Assembly (NCBI GenBank): GCA_940671915.1
Contig: CALNVZ010002100.1
Location: 13,118,701-13,182,700, forward strand
Source: Paracentrotus lividus
Taxonomy: Eukaryota; Echinodermata; Echinoidea; Camarodonta; Echinidae
DNA length: 64,000 bases
Direction: 5' to 3'
Shown in pieces: positions 25,501 through 36,206 of this stretch. Position numbers and translations under genes: made by a program. How positions within the stretch are numbered: the stretch's first letter is position 1; every line of letters starts with the position of its first letter. The notes under the pieces are model-generated. The model made no database searches, was not told the DNA's origin, and saw only the letters and a list, made by a program, of their open reading frames with translations.

Positions 25501-28500
25501 TATTCCACATACTAAACTGATCACCTTCGTCGCATTATAATATTTTTAAAATCATGATTTGATGGTTTGGCTTTTATGATTTATATTACATTCTTAGACT
25601 GCCACTTTGAGTAAGAGGTAAGAATTTGAATGATAATTTCATTGCAAATCTTTCCTTCTGAGAATACAGTTCTGAGAGCAAATAAAAATTGATTTAATCA
25701 TTTATGTTCATTCCTTTTTTAAAATGCAGAAATCATCAATGCCAGGGCACTACTCTTTTTATTTTTATTTTTTTTCTGACCACTTCCTATACAGTGTATC
25801 CTAGAAAAAAGTAAACCCAACTTTGAGAGCTTCAACTTAAAAAATGTATAATTTAGTTGACCTCAATTTTTTGTTTGTTTTAAAGAGTAACTCATCATCT
25901 ATCTAGTTATACCAAATTCGTATCTGTTCAACTGCAGATGTCTGAGCTCAAGGGCTTTAAAAACCTATGTCAAAATCATGCTGTACTAAGTTTTGGTAAA
26001 AACAACAAAATGTCCCTCGTGGGTAACTCAGGCAGACTTACATATACCTCAAATAACGAAAGAATGATGTGGAAGCCACAAGTTGACTTTTCTCATACTT
26101 GGTACAAGATGATTTTTACAAAGGGTTTTTAAACCCCTAATGCTCAGTCATCCATGGTAGCAAAAGTATTAATCTGGTATCGCTAGACATGATATGAGTT
26201 GCTCTTTAATACTGATAAAAAATGAAGGTCACATAAATTATACATTTTGAGCTGGAGGAGCTAAAAGTTTGGTTTACTTTATTCTTGGATGCAAGCTAAT
26301 AATAACACAAATCATTCTATTCGCACACAAGCTTGCAAGCCACATAAGCATAGCCTTTGAAATTGCAATTAAAATTAAGATTAATTTCAATACAAGTTTA
26401 AATATTGTCTTATTTCATTGCAATAACATTCTATTTTCTGTCCATTTCGGCCCCTCTCCTTAACTCATTTGAATAAACCAGGGTGGTATCGTAGGGGTCT
26501 GGTTATGTTAGGGGAGTTTAGTTATCCTGAAATTAAGTTGATTTTAATAGAAACAGAAAAATTAAAGAAATATATTGCTGAAGGTTTTAAAAAAATTATC
26601 CATTAAAATAAAACAAAGGTATGAGTCTTCAAGTTTCACTTTTATGGCGCCACTTGCGAGATGCTCTTGTCATGATTTTAAATAATTTGCCCTTGTAATT
26701 GTTCTTGATAAAAAGGCAGGGATAAAAACATGATATGATATATCAAATGCACCCTACAAAAATTCATATTCTTCTGAGAAATGGCAATTTATGGATTATT
26801 ATACGGTACAAAAAATATTGAAGAAATTTACAAGGGATGTTACAAAATCAAAATCATATTTCACTAGGAAGACTCCCCCTGAACTATATCTTGGCATGCG
26901 TCTACTTGTAATGTTTATATTATCTCAAACTCAAACAAATCCAATACAATGACACACAAAGTATCCTTCAAGAGAGAACAATGGTAGCTGTTGAGAGTAG
27001 GCCTAAAGTTGAGATGGGTGTTTTATGTGAGTTGATTAGTTTGGTGGATCACTAAACTCTTGATTTGGGAAAGGGATAATTTCATCATTAAATTGATATG
27101 TAGGTAGATGAATATATTATATCAATAGTTTGATGGAGGGATGAAATTGGATTGATTAAAAAGTGCAGATGGATGGGCGGATGCATATACTGACTGATTA
27201 ATGTGCTAATATCTTAAGTTCTTTACGGATATCCAAATTGGTGGCAAAACAGTAACATTTTAGATAGATTGTAGGTTTTACAGCAGATATGTAAGCGTAT
27301 GAAATTATCAATTGAGATGTTGATATGGATGGCAGATTTGAGTGATTATTGTTGGATGAATGAATTGATTGACAAACTGATTGGTTGAATGGAAAGACTG
27401 ACTGGGTGCAAATGAATTAATGGAAATTGAATGAGATAATCAAGCAAATGTGCAAACTGTGACAAGAATGTCTAAGAAACGCCAGTATGTTGTAAATCAA
27501 ATAATGGACCAAAATGGGGGAAATAATCTTTTTACTGTTGTTGATACTTTTAATAATCTAATAACATAATATTTTATAATATATATAATTTATTAATTAA
27601 CATAATATTTATGTGGCTTGTATACCAGAGAAAATTAGTGTTAGTCAAACTGGAAGTCTTGTGGTTCAGAAAGCACTATCTTTTAAAAATGAAATGAATG
27701 AATTTCAGCACCTTATCAATCCTCCTGAAACTGATTTTTCCTGAATAATAGGAAAAAATGTTCAAATTTGCCATCCTATAGGAAATATTTTGATTGAAGT
27801 TAAACATGATATCAAACATGCGTTCAGAATTATTTCTATCAATGGAGATCGAGCTCAGCTATGGAGTAGACGGACATAATATAAGTGAGTGGCATGTGAA
27901 TGTGAATGTCTGAACCTAGATTTGATTATTAACCCACTGAATTCAGATTAGTGGATGTCAAACCTGCTTATTATGGCCACCTGTTTGTTAAGGCTACCTG
28001 TTGAAAGTGGTCACTTACTGTTACCCCTTCCCTCCCCCTCCCACTCCACCCCCCAAAAAATTTTTTTAAAAATAACAAAAAACAAAAATGAAATGAAATA
28101 TTGCCGGAATTATACCCCCCCCAAAAAAATAACAAAAAACAAAAAACAAAAAAAAAACATCAAAGCCTTCATGTGGTGCCTTTTTCATTTTTTTAAATTC
28201 CATGGTAGGCAATTTTTGTTTAATATATAGTAACCATAATTTATTTTCGTAAGCTCTTTATTATTCTTTTCTCTTTTTTGTTTATATTTGTCCCCCATTT
28301 AAAGATGAGACTGCTTGTCACAAGAAACTAAGTCCAGTTTGAAAATCCTGCTTTAAATATCCTTCACTTTTTAATTCACTTTTCAATGAAAAAGTACATA
28401 CTTCTGGAGTGCACATACTCTTGAAGGCAGAATAGTATCCCTTATAAAAAAAGACAATTTTCCTAGGCCTTACAGTTTTTCCTAAAATGTTAGCTTTGAA

Positions 28501-31500
28501 ATGGTAGGCCTGTGTGTAAACAGGTTTGGCTTGTGCATGATAAAACTTGTTTTGAAGGAAGTCACATGACACTGTCCAATAATATTTCTCACCCTTTCAT
28601 TCAATGCCTGCTATCACTCTATATGTCATGGCTAATTCAATTTCTTTTAATATTATTTTTATTTTGGTATTTTTCCTTCTCTTTCTCCCCCCTCTCTCTC
28701 TCTTCATCCTTCTTGATCTTCAACTCTCATTTATAGCCAGCACTAATTAGCTTTATGCAATTATGAAGGTTAGTTTGATTATGAAAAGCATGATGGACTC
28801 TTAATTTCATGGAAGTTTAGTTTGCCAGGAATAAGTACATCTTGGCATCTCAAATTGCATCATGAATAGAAAGGGCATGAAAAAGAATAACAACATATGA
28901 CTTTAAATTCATGCATGCACTGCATGGCTTCACATCTGCTTCTTTTTTCTTTTCTTTTTTCCCCCTTTTTTAAAAACTATTTATTTGAGGGGACTACACT
29001 CTAAAAACTGAAGTGCTCTTTTTAGCACTTCAGAGGCTGAAATCAGCACTTTTTAAGAGCTTGTATAGTGACTGCGCTCAAGTGCTGTTTTAGCACGTTC
29101 AGGTGAGCTGAACTTTCAGCAAAAATGGGCAAAAATGGCGTGACTTCGTTGGGATTCGAACCTGGGTCCCCTCGATGAGAAGTGCTTACGAGCACGTTAG
29201 ACCAACTCGCATCTCACGATTGCTAGCAGATCATATTGTTTCATGATGAACTTTCTTCAAAGTTGCCTTAATTATCTACTATGCTTTCATAATTCAAGCA
29301 AGTTAGGGAAATCTCTGTTGGTCTATTGGTTAATGTCAGCGGTACTCTTCCATGTCTAGGTGAACCCGGTTCGAATCCCATATCGACATTGAACATTTTT
29401 TTGTTGATAAATTAGCACTTGGGTAAGTGCTAAAACAGCACTTCAGGTGCTGATTTAGCACTTCAAGTGCAGTCACTATACAAGCACCTATAAATTAGCA
29501 CTTCCGTTTTTAGAGTGTATGACTAGAATCAGCCTATGCCGAGTTTCCGATAGGCCTGCAAGATGGAAGATCCATGATGCTCCAGGAAAAAATCTAAACC
29601 TATGAAAATGCTAATAAAATTTAGAGTTTCAAATCTTGGGGGCCTTCGTTCTCATAGGTTCTTTTTCATTTTTTGTGAGAAGTTATCCAGTCTCATTTCG
29701 AAAACCAATACACCAACAGCAACAATAACAAAAATGCATGAAACTTGCTGCAATAGTTTACTCAAAATGATTTTTGTATGTTCCGCATGCAGTAGTAATA
29801 CTAAAAATTGATTTGATGAGTCCAAATGAAGTAAAAATAGGTTGTTTGAATAATGTAGATCACCAACATGTAAGCATTGCCTTTCCACCACTAAGTCCAC
29901 TTTAGTAGCACTAGGTGGTTAAAGATAAACAAATTAAATAATTAAGGGGTATCTCACTGAACATTATGAATGCGCAGAGTGCAATCTACGTAGAAAGCCT
30001 AGCCTACTCTGTTTCAGTAATTATCAATATGACCTCTTTTGTTTTGTAATATTCTTGCCTAGCAAAGCAGTAAAAAGAAATTGTGCTGTTACGTACTGTT
30101 CCTTAGGGTAGACTAGGCACTTATTTGCAATGTGCACCAACATTTGCCACTTAGTGAAATACCCCCCCCCCCTCTTCAGGCTGCTTCTTGTAGTTTGTGG
30201 TCCTTAAGTAGAAGCAATAGCTAGAGCATGTGCTATGGTAGGCATGTAAATGGTAGCTGGTGCATGAAAGTTTACAAAAATATGAAATATTTTCTCTTGA
30301 TAATAACTCTAATCTTTAAAGATAATTTCCTTAAATAGAAATAATTGTAGCCTATGCTTGTCTAAATCGATTCTGAACAAGCAAACGTTGAAAAACCTGG
30401 GTTGGAAAATGTGCAAATAGAAGACTTTTAATTGGTTTTTGCTAGCTATTTAAATCTATTGCAATTCATATCAAAGTATACTCAACTGTGAATGGGTTAG
30501 AAACTGACATTTTCAAAGCTATGTTCAAGCTCTGTCATATGAAAAGTACAGTGGCAAACAGAATATTTGCAAAAAGATCATATGACATGTGCAGAAAGAA
30601 AATTTGAATTATGTGTCGTGATTGATAGATAAGCTTCAGCATCATTTTCTTGTTAGCCCATCAGAATATGTTGGTCGTTCATGATATTTATTGGTTGCAA
30701 TTAAATGTACATGTAGACAGTGTGGTTCTTTTTGGATCTGCCTATATTTACAAGTTCTTTATTGGGGAATCTTATCTAGAATGATAAAATCTATATTTAA
30801 TGTGATTTACTGACGTGTTATATGTGGGATAACGATTGTTACCATGACAATAGAGTGCAAAGACCAACGGCAAGTCCCCCTCAAAGTCCACTATGACTCT
30901 CAATCGCAGGACGTTTTTTTGTCGACAAAAGTAAGTCTACAAAATTGTCATTTCCAGACCTAGAAACAGATGGATCTATGCACTTTCTGCAAATTTAGAG
31001 CTTTGTCACCCTTTTAAGTTTAACTAATCTTTCTGGAGGAGAGTGGTTTTCATTTTTTATGCCTCCGCCACCGAAGGTGGTGCCGGAGGCATCATGTTTT
31101 CAGGTTGTCCGTCCGCTGTCTGTCCGTCCCGCTTGCTCGTTATCGCGATATCTCAAGAACCTTTGAGATATCAACTTCAAAACTTGAAGATAGTATGTAC
31201 CACCATAGGAGATGATCTGATGAGATTTTGGAGTATGTAGGTCAAAGGTCAAGGTCACGGAGGTAAAAAATAGTGAAATTCTATGTTTTTGAGTTCGTTA
31301 TCGCGATATCTCAAGAACCATGTGAGATATGAGCTTCAAACTTGGGAATAGTATGTACCACTATAGGAAGATGATCTAATTAGATTTTGGAGTATGTAGG
31401 TCAAAGGTCAAGGTCACGGAGGTCAAATAGTGAAATTCTATGTATTGAGTTTGTTATCGCGATATCTCAAGAACCATTTGAGATATGAGCTTCAAACTTG

Positions 31501-34424
31501 GTAATATGTACAACTATAGGAAGATGATCTGATTGGATTTTGGAGTATGTAGGTTTAAAGGTCAAGGTCACGGAGGTCAAATAGTGAAATTTATGTATTG
31601 AGATTGTTATCGCGATATCTTAAGAACCATTTGAGATATGAGCTTCAAACTTAGGTTAGTATGTACCGCCATAGGAAGATGATCTGATTAGATTATGGAT
31701 TATATAGGTCAAAAGGTCAAGGGTCACCGAGGTCAAGATGTGAAAATCCATGTATTGAGTTTGTCATCGCGATATCTCGGGAACCAATTAAGATATAAAC
31801 TTCAAATTTAAGGGTAGTATCTATCACCATAGAATATATGGTCTGATTAGGTTTGGGGTCACAAGGTCAAGGTCAAAAATGTCATTCTATAAAGCAAAAT
31901 GAATAGATGAATGTGTGATATTTTTTTGATCTGGCAATGGCGGAGGCATATATTTCGACTGCGCGCGGTCGAGGATTCATCTTGTTTTTTTAAGAATTAA
32001 TTTCACAGTTCCTCCATTTTGAATGAAAGTGAAATTTGTTATGATCTCAATAAGTTTCAAATAGAACACCAGAGCAAATGGTAGGAGAAATATCTAGGAT
32101 TATGTTGATAGCTCATCTTCTGAAGTGATACATGAAATTTTCAAACTTTTATTACCACCAAGTATGTTAAAAGAAATATGTGCCTCTTTTTAAAGTTCTT
32201 GATTTCTTTATCTGCTTAGTAATTGCACAATTGCATTAAAAGTAGTGATTACGTACAAAGCATTATTATCATTTTTTTTATGGCATTGTTTAATATCCAT
32301 GTCTTAATTCTTTTCTTTTTGTTGTTGTTGTATTTGGATATTTGTCGCAATTTCTAATGTTTTTAGGGTCATGTCCCTAAGCAATTATGATCCAATAAAT
32401 GCAATTGAAGGAGGGGTTGTCTTTTTCTATAGAAAGTGGATGAAGGATCTCAGTGATAACTTTAAAATATCTTAGACTTTTCAGAAGCTCGAAGCATCTT
32501 TGCTATGTTTCAGAAACTTATGACAATAAATATAAGGATGGTTTCTCAATGTTGAGCTTGGCCTTATGACCCTGCCCCCCCCCCCAGACAGTAGCTTGTA
32601 ATTCAGTAACATTCATTTGTCAAGGCACAGTATCACAAATAACTGTTTACCTCTTATTAGTAGGGGATATTTTTTAATAGTTGGATTTTATCACAGCACT
32701 ATCACATGATGTAGTTATGACCACAAATGCTACCTCTCTTAATATGCATGCTACGTATTGGGTCAGTCATCATTGTTTTTTCAATTTCTACATTCCATAC
32801 ATATTAAAATTGAAAATATATGATTTAAAATAAAAATCCTTCATTTTTTTCAATACACACAATCCTTCTGAGCAAATGAATAGTTTTACACACCATTTAA
32901 GATAATATGATTACTTGTCCTCAATATAAAGTTTTGTACCAATATCATAATATCAAAGAATAGTGCACATGCTTTATTATTATTTTTCACTATCTTCTCT
33001 TATTTTTAATGACAGATAATTAACAATTTTCATTTGCACGATTCAGATTGTAGCTATGACAAGTCTCCTGAATTATTGAATTTACCAATCAGTTTGTAGC
33101 TAGTGCATGACATTTGAATTTTTGTTATTGCATGTTTTGAAAGACAGAAATTTAGGGAATATTTGATTATTTTATATTCGAGTAACAATATTTCATGTAA
33201 CCTATGAAAATTTGTCATCCAATAGGCCTATTATTATGATTTTAGATATCCCCACAAATATATTAATCATAAATTTGTCATCCTTTTGTAAAGAGCACTA
33301 TGGGCATGGCAGTTGAAGTTTCCCATATTTTGTCAAAATAATCACGTAGCTGCATGTGCATAATAAAGGTGCAACTAATCGTAAACAGTGTAATTTCTCA
33401 CGTCAGCTGCATGAGCACAATCATATATTGACCAATGATAATCTTGTGAGCAGGGCAAAAGATTTACGAAAACGGTATTTTTAATAAATGTATTGTTTTC
33501 ATAGGCATAAACAATAAAAAATATTTCATATTTTGGGTCTTTGAGATGTCTTCAAAAGGACTTCTAAAAATTATGTCTAGGCCTCTTAAACCTTGCTTCT
33601 ACATGTTAACAATAATCAACCATGGCCTAGACATTTTTTTTTTTGTTTTTTGGGGCAATATTTTGTTTGTCATGAGAAGTAATAACCAGTGTGTCTTGAC
33701 TTCTTCTGTGAGGTTTCATGCATCTCTTTGAGACCAAATGTGTGACCCCCTGGTACCTGGTTTCAGAATTATGCATATTTGTGTACCACAACAGACCCAA
33801 AATTGCTGCTACACATGATCTTATATACAACATACAGTTGTGTTTTCAGCTAAATAAATGTTTGATATTTTCATTTTTATTGAAGAAAATCATTTATTTG
33901 GATACCATTATATGATTTAAAAAATAATGCTAACCAATTTCATGTTATTAACCAAAACAACCAAAATTGCCAGGTTGGAATGCATTTAGAATTAAACAAT
34001 GTCAGTACCATATTTTTCTATAACACTTGATTTGATAGCAATTTGAGCTTTATTTACAGCAAGGAAAAAAAAAAAATTTCATGCATAAATTAGCATAATT
34101 ATTTTAAATAATTAAAATGAAATATTTTTCAGAAATATAAAGTACATCATTTTGGAGATTATATACATTGAAAAGGGACATGTTTGCCAGTCAACAGGCA
34201 AGGTAGGGGCAAATTACTAACCAGAATGAATATAAATGCTTTTGATATCTCATTTTTTTCTGCAGGGACAGTCAGAGTTAAGTCTTTCCGTTGGCCAAAT
34301 TCTGAAGGTACTTAACACAGGTGACTCCAACTGGTGGCTAGCTGAATGGGAAGGACAAACAGGCCACATTCCAACACAGTATGTGGAACTGTGTAACGAA
34401 ACTTCAGAAATGACAATGATCTAG
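14782..34424 (+). CDS. PSTPIP1: PSTPIP1-like F-BAR/SH3 adaptor (gene span, 5' partial)
   Basis: Six exons in consistent phase encode the last ~237 residues of a proline-serine-threonine phosphatase-interacting protein. Exons at 14782, 15473 and 16677 give the distal helical part of the F-BAR domain, including DWEKQ, EEERIKFLRNSMWVHTN and the closing KRTG. Exon 17350 gives a Ser/Pro/Arg linker. Exons 23571 and 34266 give one SH3 domain, split after YKAQ, with the hallmark ALYDY-like ARFDY, a WW pair and a G-IP--YV ending. In vertebrates PSTPIP1 binds curved membrane and PEST-type phosphatases and regulates actin; PSTPIP2 lacks the SH3, so PSTPIP1 architecture fits better. The FCH half is missing and must lie upstream of 14782, probably left of the window. 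Whether other exons exist in the 6-kb and 10.6-kb introns cannot be excluded. Confidence 0.88.
15473..15571 (+). CDS. PSTPIP1: PSTPIP1-like exon: F-BAR helix (part 2)
   Basis: A 99-base phase-0 exon between ttgtag| and |gtaagatc. It encodes 33 residues with EEERIKFLRNSMWVHTN and LSLHCVEDDQ. This is the most recognisable F-BAR stretch of the PSTPIP family. Confidence 0.92.
16280..16668 (+). repeat. CT-rich microsatellite tract before an exon
   Basis: Long irregular (ct)n/(tctctc)n stretches end about 10 bases before the acceptor of the exon at 16677, so they form an unusually long polypyrimidine region. The open frames across it (141 aa on plus, 80 aa on minus) are low-complexity by-products. 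Confidence 0.9.
16677..16773 (+). CDS. PSTPIP1: PSTPIP1-like exon: end of F-BAR
   Basis: Acceptor tctgcag|cattg and donor cctg|gtaaga; 97 bases ending in phase 1. It encodes HCEESRKVLEQCSEENDIKL and then FVAQKRTG, matching the family block that closes the F-BAR domain. Confidence 0.9.
17350..17535 (+). CDS. PSTPIP1: PSTPIP1-like exon: linker
   Basis: Acceptor tttgaag|caccc and donor aacg|gtaaat. It starts APIEVDIPW, as expected immediately after the F-BAR, then runs into a basic Ser/Pro/Thr-rich linker (NGRRRSLPRP). Unlike the F-BAR and SH3 it has no folded-domain signature. Confidence 0.85.
17918..18004. repeat. ~85-bp dispersed repeat, copy 2
   Basis: Matches the 14288 repeat in reverse orientation: gatgagctgattcggctgta ... 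gggctcagtcctcgatgggt. It lies in the intron between exons 17350 and 23571. Confidence 0.7.
18479..18605. mobile_element. GTGTTTCACCAAGTC MITE, copy 1
   Basis: Starts tgtgtcaccaagttgtttg and ends gcgacttggtgaaacac, giving inverted ends of about 14 bp around ~100 bases. Relatives are at 43961-44216 and 48720-48866. The shared internal piece gattagtatagcatccaaa occurs here and at 48800. Confidence 0.65.
18770..18928. mobile_element. 159-bp MITE, CAGTGGCGGATCCAGG ends
   Basis: Perfect terminal inverted repeats CAGTGGCGGATCCAGG and CCTGGATCCGCCACTG bound a 159-bp non-coding unit. Ends of this form belong to a hAT-like MITE type that is widespread in animals. Confidence 0.85.
18929..20620. other. 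Intron sequence without recognised features
   Basis: AT-rich sequence in the intron of the PSTPIP1-like gene. Short open frames have no known motif, and no splice-bounded conserved exon was found. Confidence 0.4.
20621..20730. mobile_element. 110-bp MITE, GGGCCCATATTCATAAA ends
   Basis: Inverted ends gggcccatattcataaaacc and its complement ggtttttatgaatatgggccc enclose about 70 bases. It is too short to code and is likely a TIR element. Confidence 0.8.
22195..22412. mobile_element. ~215-bp TIR repeat, copy 1
   Basis: Ends aaaagggactaaatcaactt and aagtggatttaattcatttt are inverted. The internal 'ttccatagacacctctacaaa' block matches the better preserved copy at 47798-48008. Confidence 0.7.
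23100..23420 (+). repeat. Degenerate ~110-bp tandem repeat, three units
   Basis: The pattern 'ttttctgta...gttaacatggcatttt...ttagtttg' recurs at about 23112, 23230 and 23330, with many substitutions. Non-coding. Confidence 0.55.
23571..23662 (+). CDS. PSTPIP1: PSTPIP1-like exon: pre-SH3 and SH3 start
   Basis: Acceptor atcaccag|accc and donor ctcag|gtgagg. It encodes DPLYAAVETPPP, a candidate tyrosine docking site followed by prolines, and then ARFDYKAQ, the first strand of an SH3 domain (ALYDY motif position). The next exon is 10.6 kb away. Confidence 0.88.
24340..24866. repeat. Low-complexity A/C block with inverted flanks
   Basis: The core (24460-24760) is almost only runs of A, C, T and G, such as repeated cccccaaaaaaattgg. 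It is flanked by related sequences in opposite orientation: atattggatggccttgagg at 24342 and caaggccatgatattgggc at 24845. Open frames here (149 aa plus, 171 aa minus) are artefacts of composition. Confidence 0.6.
24867..28995. other. Intron sequence without recognised features
   Basis: AT-rich intron DNA. The only patterns noted are a poly-C run (about 25431), irregular gatt/gatg-rich sequence (about 27040-27440) and A/C-rich low complexity (28050-28160). No conserved exon was seen. Confidence 0.4.
28996..29518. mobile_element. TIR element carrying two divergent tRNA-like modules
   Basis: A 523-bp unit with inverted ends acactctaaaaactgaagtgc and gcacttccgtttttagagtgt. Subterminal repeats of 'agcacttcaggtgctg' pair over long distances. 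Inside are two tRNA-like sequences pointing away from each other. One is on the minus strand with a perfect B-box GGTTCGAATCC at 29152-29162; the other is on the plus strand with the same B-box at 29368-29378. Acceptor and anticodon stems are not canonical, so these are tRNA-derived and not functional tRNA genes. Confidence 0.8.
29946..30165. mobile_element. ~220-bp MITE, GGGGTATCTCACT ends
   Basis: Left end ggggtatctcactga and right end ttagtgaaatacccc are inverted. The terminal GGTATCTCAC is shared with the GAGACGTCTC family, but the interior is unrelated. Confidence 0.7.
31056..31985 (+). mobile_element. GCCTCCGCC-ended element with ~156-bp tandem array
   Basis: Left end tatgcctccgccaccgaagg folds on itself (ccggaggcat follows at 31084), and the inverted right end is ggcggaggcata near 31938. 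Between them are about five tandem units of ~153-159 bp. Each opens with tatcgcgatatctcaagaac (31141, 31300, 31456, 31609, 31766) and contains aggtcaaaggtcaaggtca. Such elements with GCCTCCGCC ends are common in marine invertebrates. There is no transposase frame. It sits in the SH3-splitting intron of the PSTPIP1-like gene. Confidence 0.85.
31986..34265. other. Intron sequence without recognised features
   Basis: AT-rich 3' part of the 10.6-kb intron. A poly-C run lies at about 32575. No exon or repeat family was recognised. Confidence 0.4.
34266..34424 (+). CDS. PSTPIP1: PSTPIP1-like last exon: SH3 C-terminal part, stop
   Basis: Acceptor ttctgcag|ggacag, 52 codons and TAG at 34422-34424. 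GQSELSLSVGQILKV, NWWLAEWEGQTGHIPTQYVE completes the SH3 fold with its WW pair, glycine and I-P--Y ligand groove residues. A short acidic/Met tail (ETSEMTMI) follows. Confidence 0.95.
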   Translation, partial: GQSELSLSVGQILKVLNTGDSNWWLAEWEGQTGHIPTQYVELCNETSEMTMI

Positions 34425-34728
34425 TTTTAAGATATTAGATGAGTTTACTAATTTATTACAATATTTCGAATACTTCATCAAAATAATGAAAATGGCATTG
34501 GACAATTTGATTTTAGCCATAGGTTTACAGATAAAGAATGGTGTTTACACAAAAGATTTTATTCATAGATAAACTACCACACATACATGTACATAAAGGT
34601 ACATTGTAGATTGACTGTCAACTGTGGAGTAAGACTATTCATTGATATAGGATCAAAAAATGAAATAGCCAAATCAGATCAAATGAAAGGTAATAAGCTA
34701 CATTTTACAATACCATTTCTAACCCGGC
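34425..34728 (+). other. Likely 3' UTR of the PSTPIP1-like gene
   Basis: Non-coding sequence directly after the stop codon. No clear AATAAA was assigned; an ATTAAA at 35174-35179 just before an A-run could serve, but the A-run may itself be part of a repeat. Confidence 0.4.
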
Positions 34729-35131
34729 GGGCATGATTGAGTCTGCCCTTAAAAAAGGTTTGATTAAAAAAATAGGCCAACCTGTTTACGTACGTGTGGT
34801 ATCTCACTTCGCGGAAATGGATTTGAGACGAATTTGGGACTACTTTGAGACGGTTTTGAAACCTGTCGCAGAGACGTCTCCTCAGTCCCCACGAGGTTTC
34901 ATTAGTCGCGGAAACTACTTTGAGACGGTTCTTTGAAACTGCTTTGAGACAGCTTTTGAAAATTGTCGCGTAGGCGTCTCTGCGACGGAATATAGTATCG
35001 GAGACGTCTCTAATACTTTTTATCTGTTCCGGAGACGATACCACCCTAAGTCATTCAAATTCATGATAGATGTTAATTTTCTAGTGAGGTATCTGTTGTT
35101 GAATGAACAAAGGGCTAACTCAATCATGCCT
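34729..35131. mobile_element. TIR element with a nested MITE
   Basis: Outer inverted ends gggcatgattgagtctgccctt and aagggctaactcaatcatgcc bracket about 400 bases. Most of the interior is the GGTATCTCAC MITE at 34798-35044, so this is an insertion into an insertion. Confidence 0.65.
34798..35044. mobile_element. GGTATCTCAC / GAGACGTCTC MITE, copy 2
   Basis: Starts ggtatctcacttcgcgg and ends gataccac. It contains gagacgtctc twice and many 'tttgagacggtt' modules. Same family as 11766, 54974 and 58319. Confidence 0.75.
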
Positions 35132-36206
35132 GAAGCCCTCTGGCATTCCTCATGTTAATTTGTACATTTCAAGATTAAAGGTCTTTACCTTTCAAAAAAA
35201 AAAAAAAGGATATGGTCAATGTGTTGTTGGGGTGAATGTTTCTGAGCCTAAATTTCACTCGAAATAGGTTCTACCAAGGAGGTACAAGCCCTGGAGATCT
35301 CGCAATCGGGAATCGTTCGATCTAGCTTAAAAGCCACGAGGAGAAAATATGTCGGGCATGCGATTAACTAGATCTCCCTTGCAGATTTGTAGACAAAAGA
35401 TCCCTATACTTGGCTGCACTCGTAGGGCCACTTTCAAAAGGAGATATTCTTTTGTAATAGAAATTACTTTTCGCTACCACTTGTCTGAAAGTTGTGAGCA
35501 ATATACAATGCGTATACTTTACGAGGCAAGCGAAAAGAAATGTCATAATATTTTCTGACATATAAATCAAAATTTCTCGACTGGGCACTTGTGGGCACTA
35601 ATCTGACATAGCATCATAATTTCCAATATTCCAACTAGCACATTCAATTTTCGTCTGCCGGAAATAATCGGAAGATTGTTAAAAAGGGGATTTTAAGAAT
35701 ATCATTTTTTAACCCTTTTCACGAATTTAAGGTGATGTCATTAAATTTACCACAATGTCTAGATATTATATATCGTCGATATATTCATATTTTATCATGT
35801 GCTCAATTTTGGCGCTGTTCAGTCAAATGAAAAGTGAAATATAAGCAATGTTCTATTTTATACAAAATTCACTACTGTGTTATCCCCGTGAATCTGTCGG
35901 CTTTGAGGATCAGACATCCAAGGCAGCATTGAACGTGTACACTTTCTTTAGAAAGTGACAGCTGTTTGAATAAATTAGTTGCCAGTTGGAACTCCATCTC
36001 TCGTAGCTCCTTGGTTCTGCCATGTTGAAAACAAAGGGAGGATGAACGACATTTCAAACAAAGAACATATTTACAGTATGTATTTTTTGGTAACAGGGTG
36101 GAAAAACTATGTAGACCTCATCTTTACTTTCCTTCCCTCAAAATTGCTTTATAAAAGAAGTGGTGAAATTAATTTGATAACTCAGTAATGTGTGCCTCAT
36201 AGTTAC
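35132..36206. other. Intergenic sequence without recognised features
   Basis: Between the convergent genes. Only an A-run (35195-35208) was noted. The short open frames show no known motif. Confidence 0.4.

Noticed and set aside
29140..29385. Two functional tRNA genes
   Set aside because: The B-boxes are perfect, but the cloverleaf is incomplete and both lie inside a mobile element.
31141..31785. CRISPR-like regular repeats
   Set aside because: The units are ~156 bp, fully repetitive without unique spacers, and lie inside a TIR element of a eukaryotic genome.
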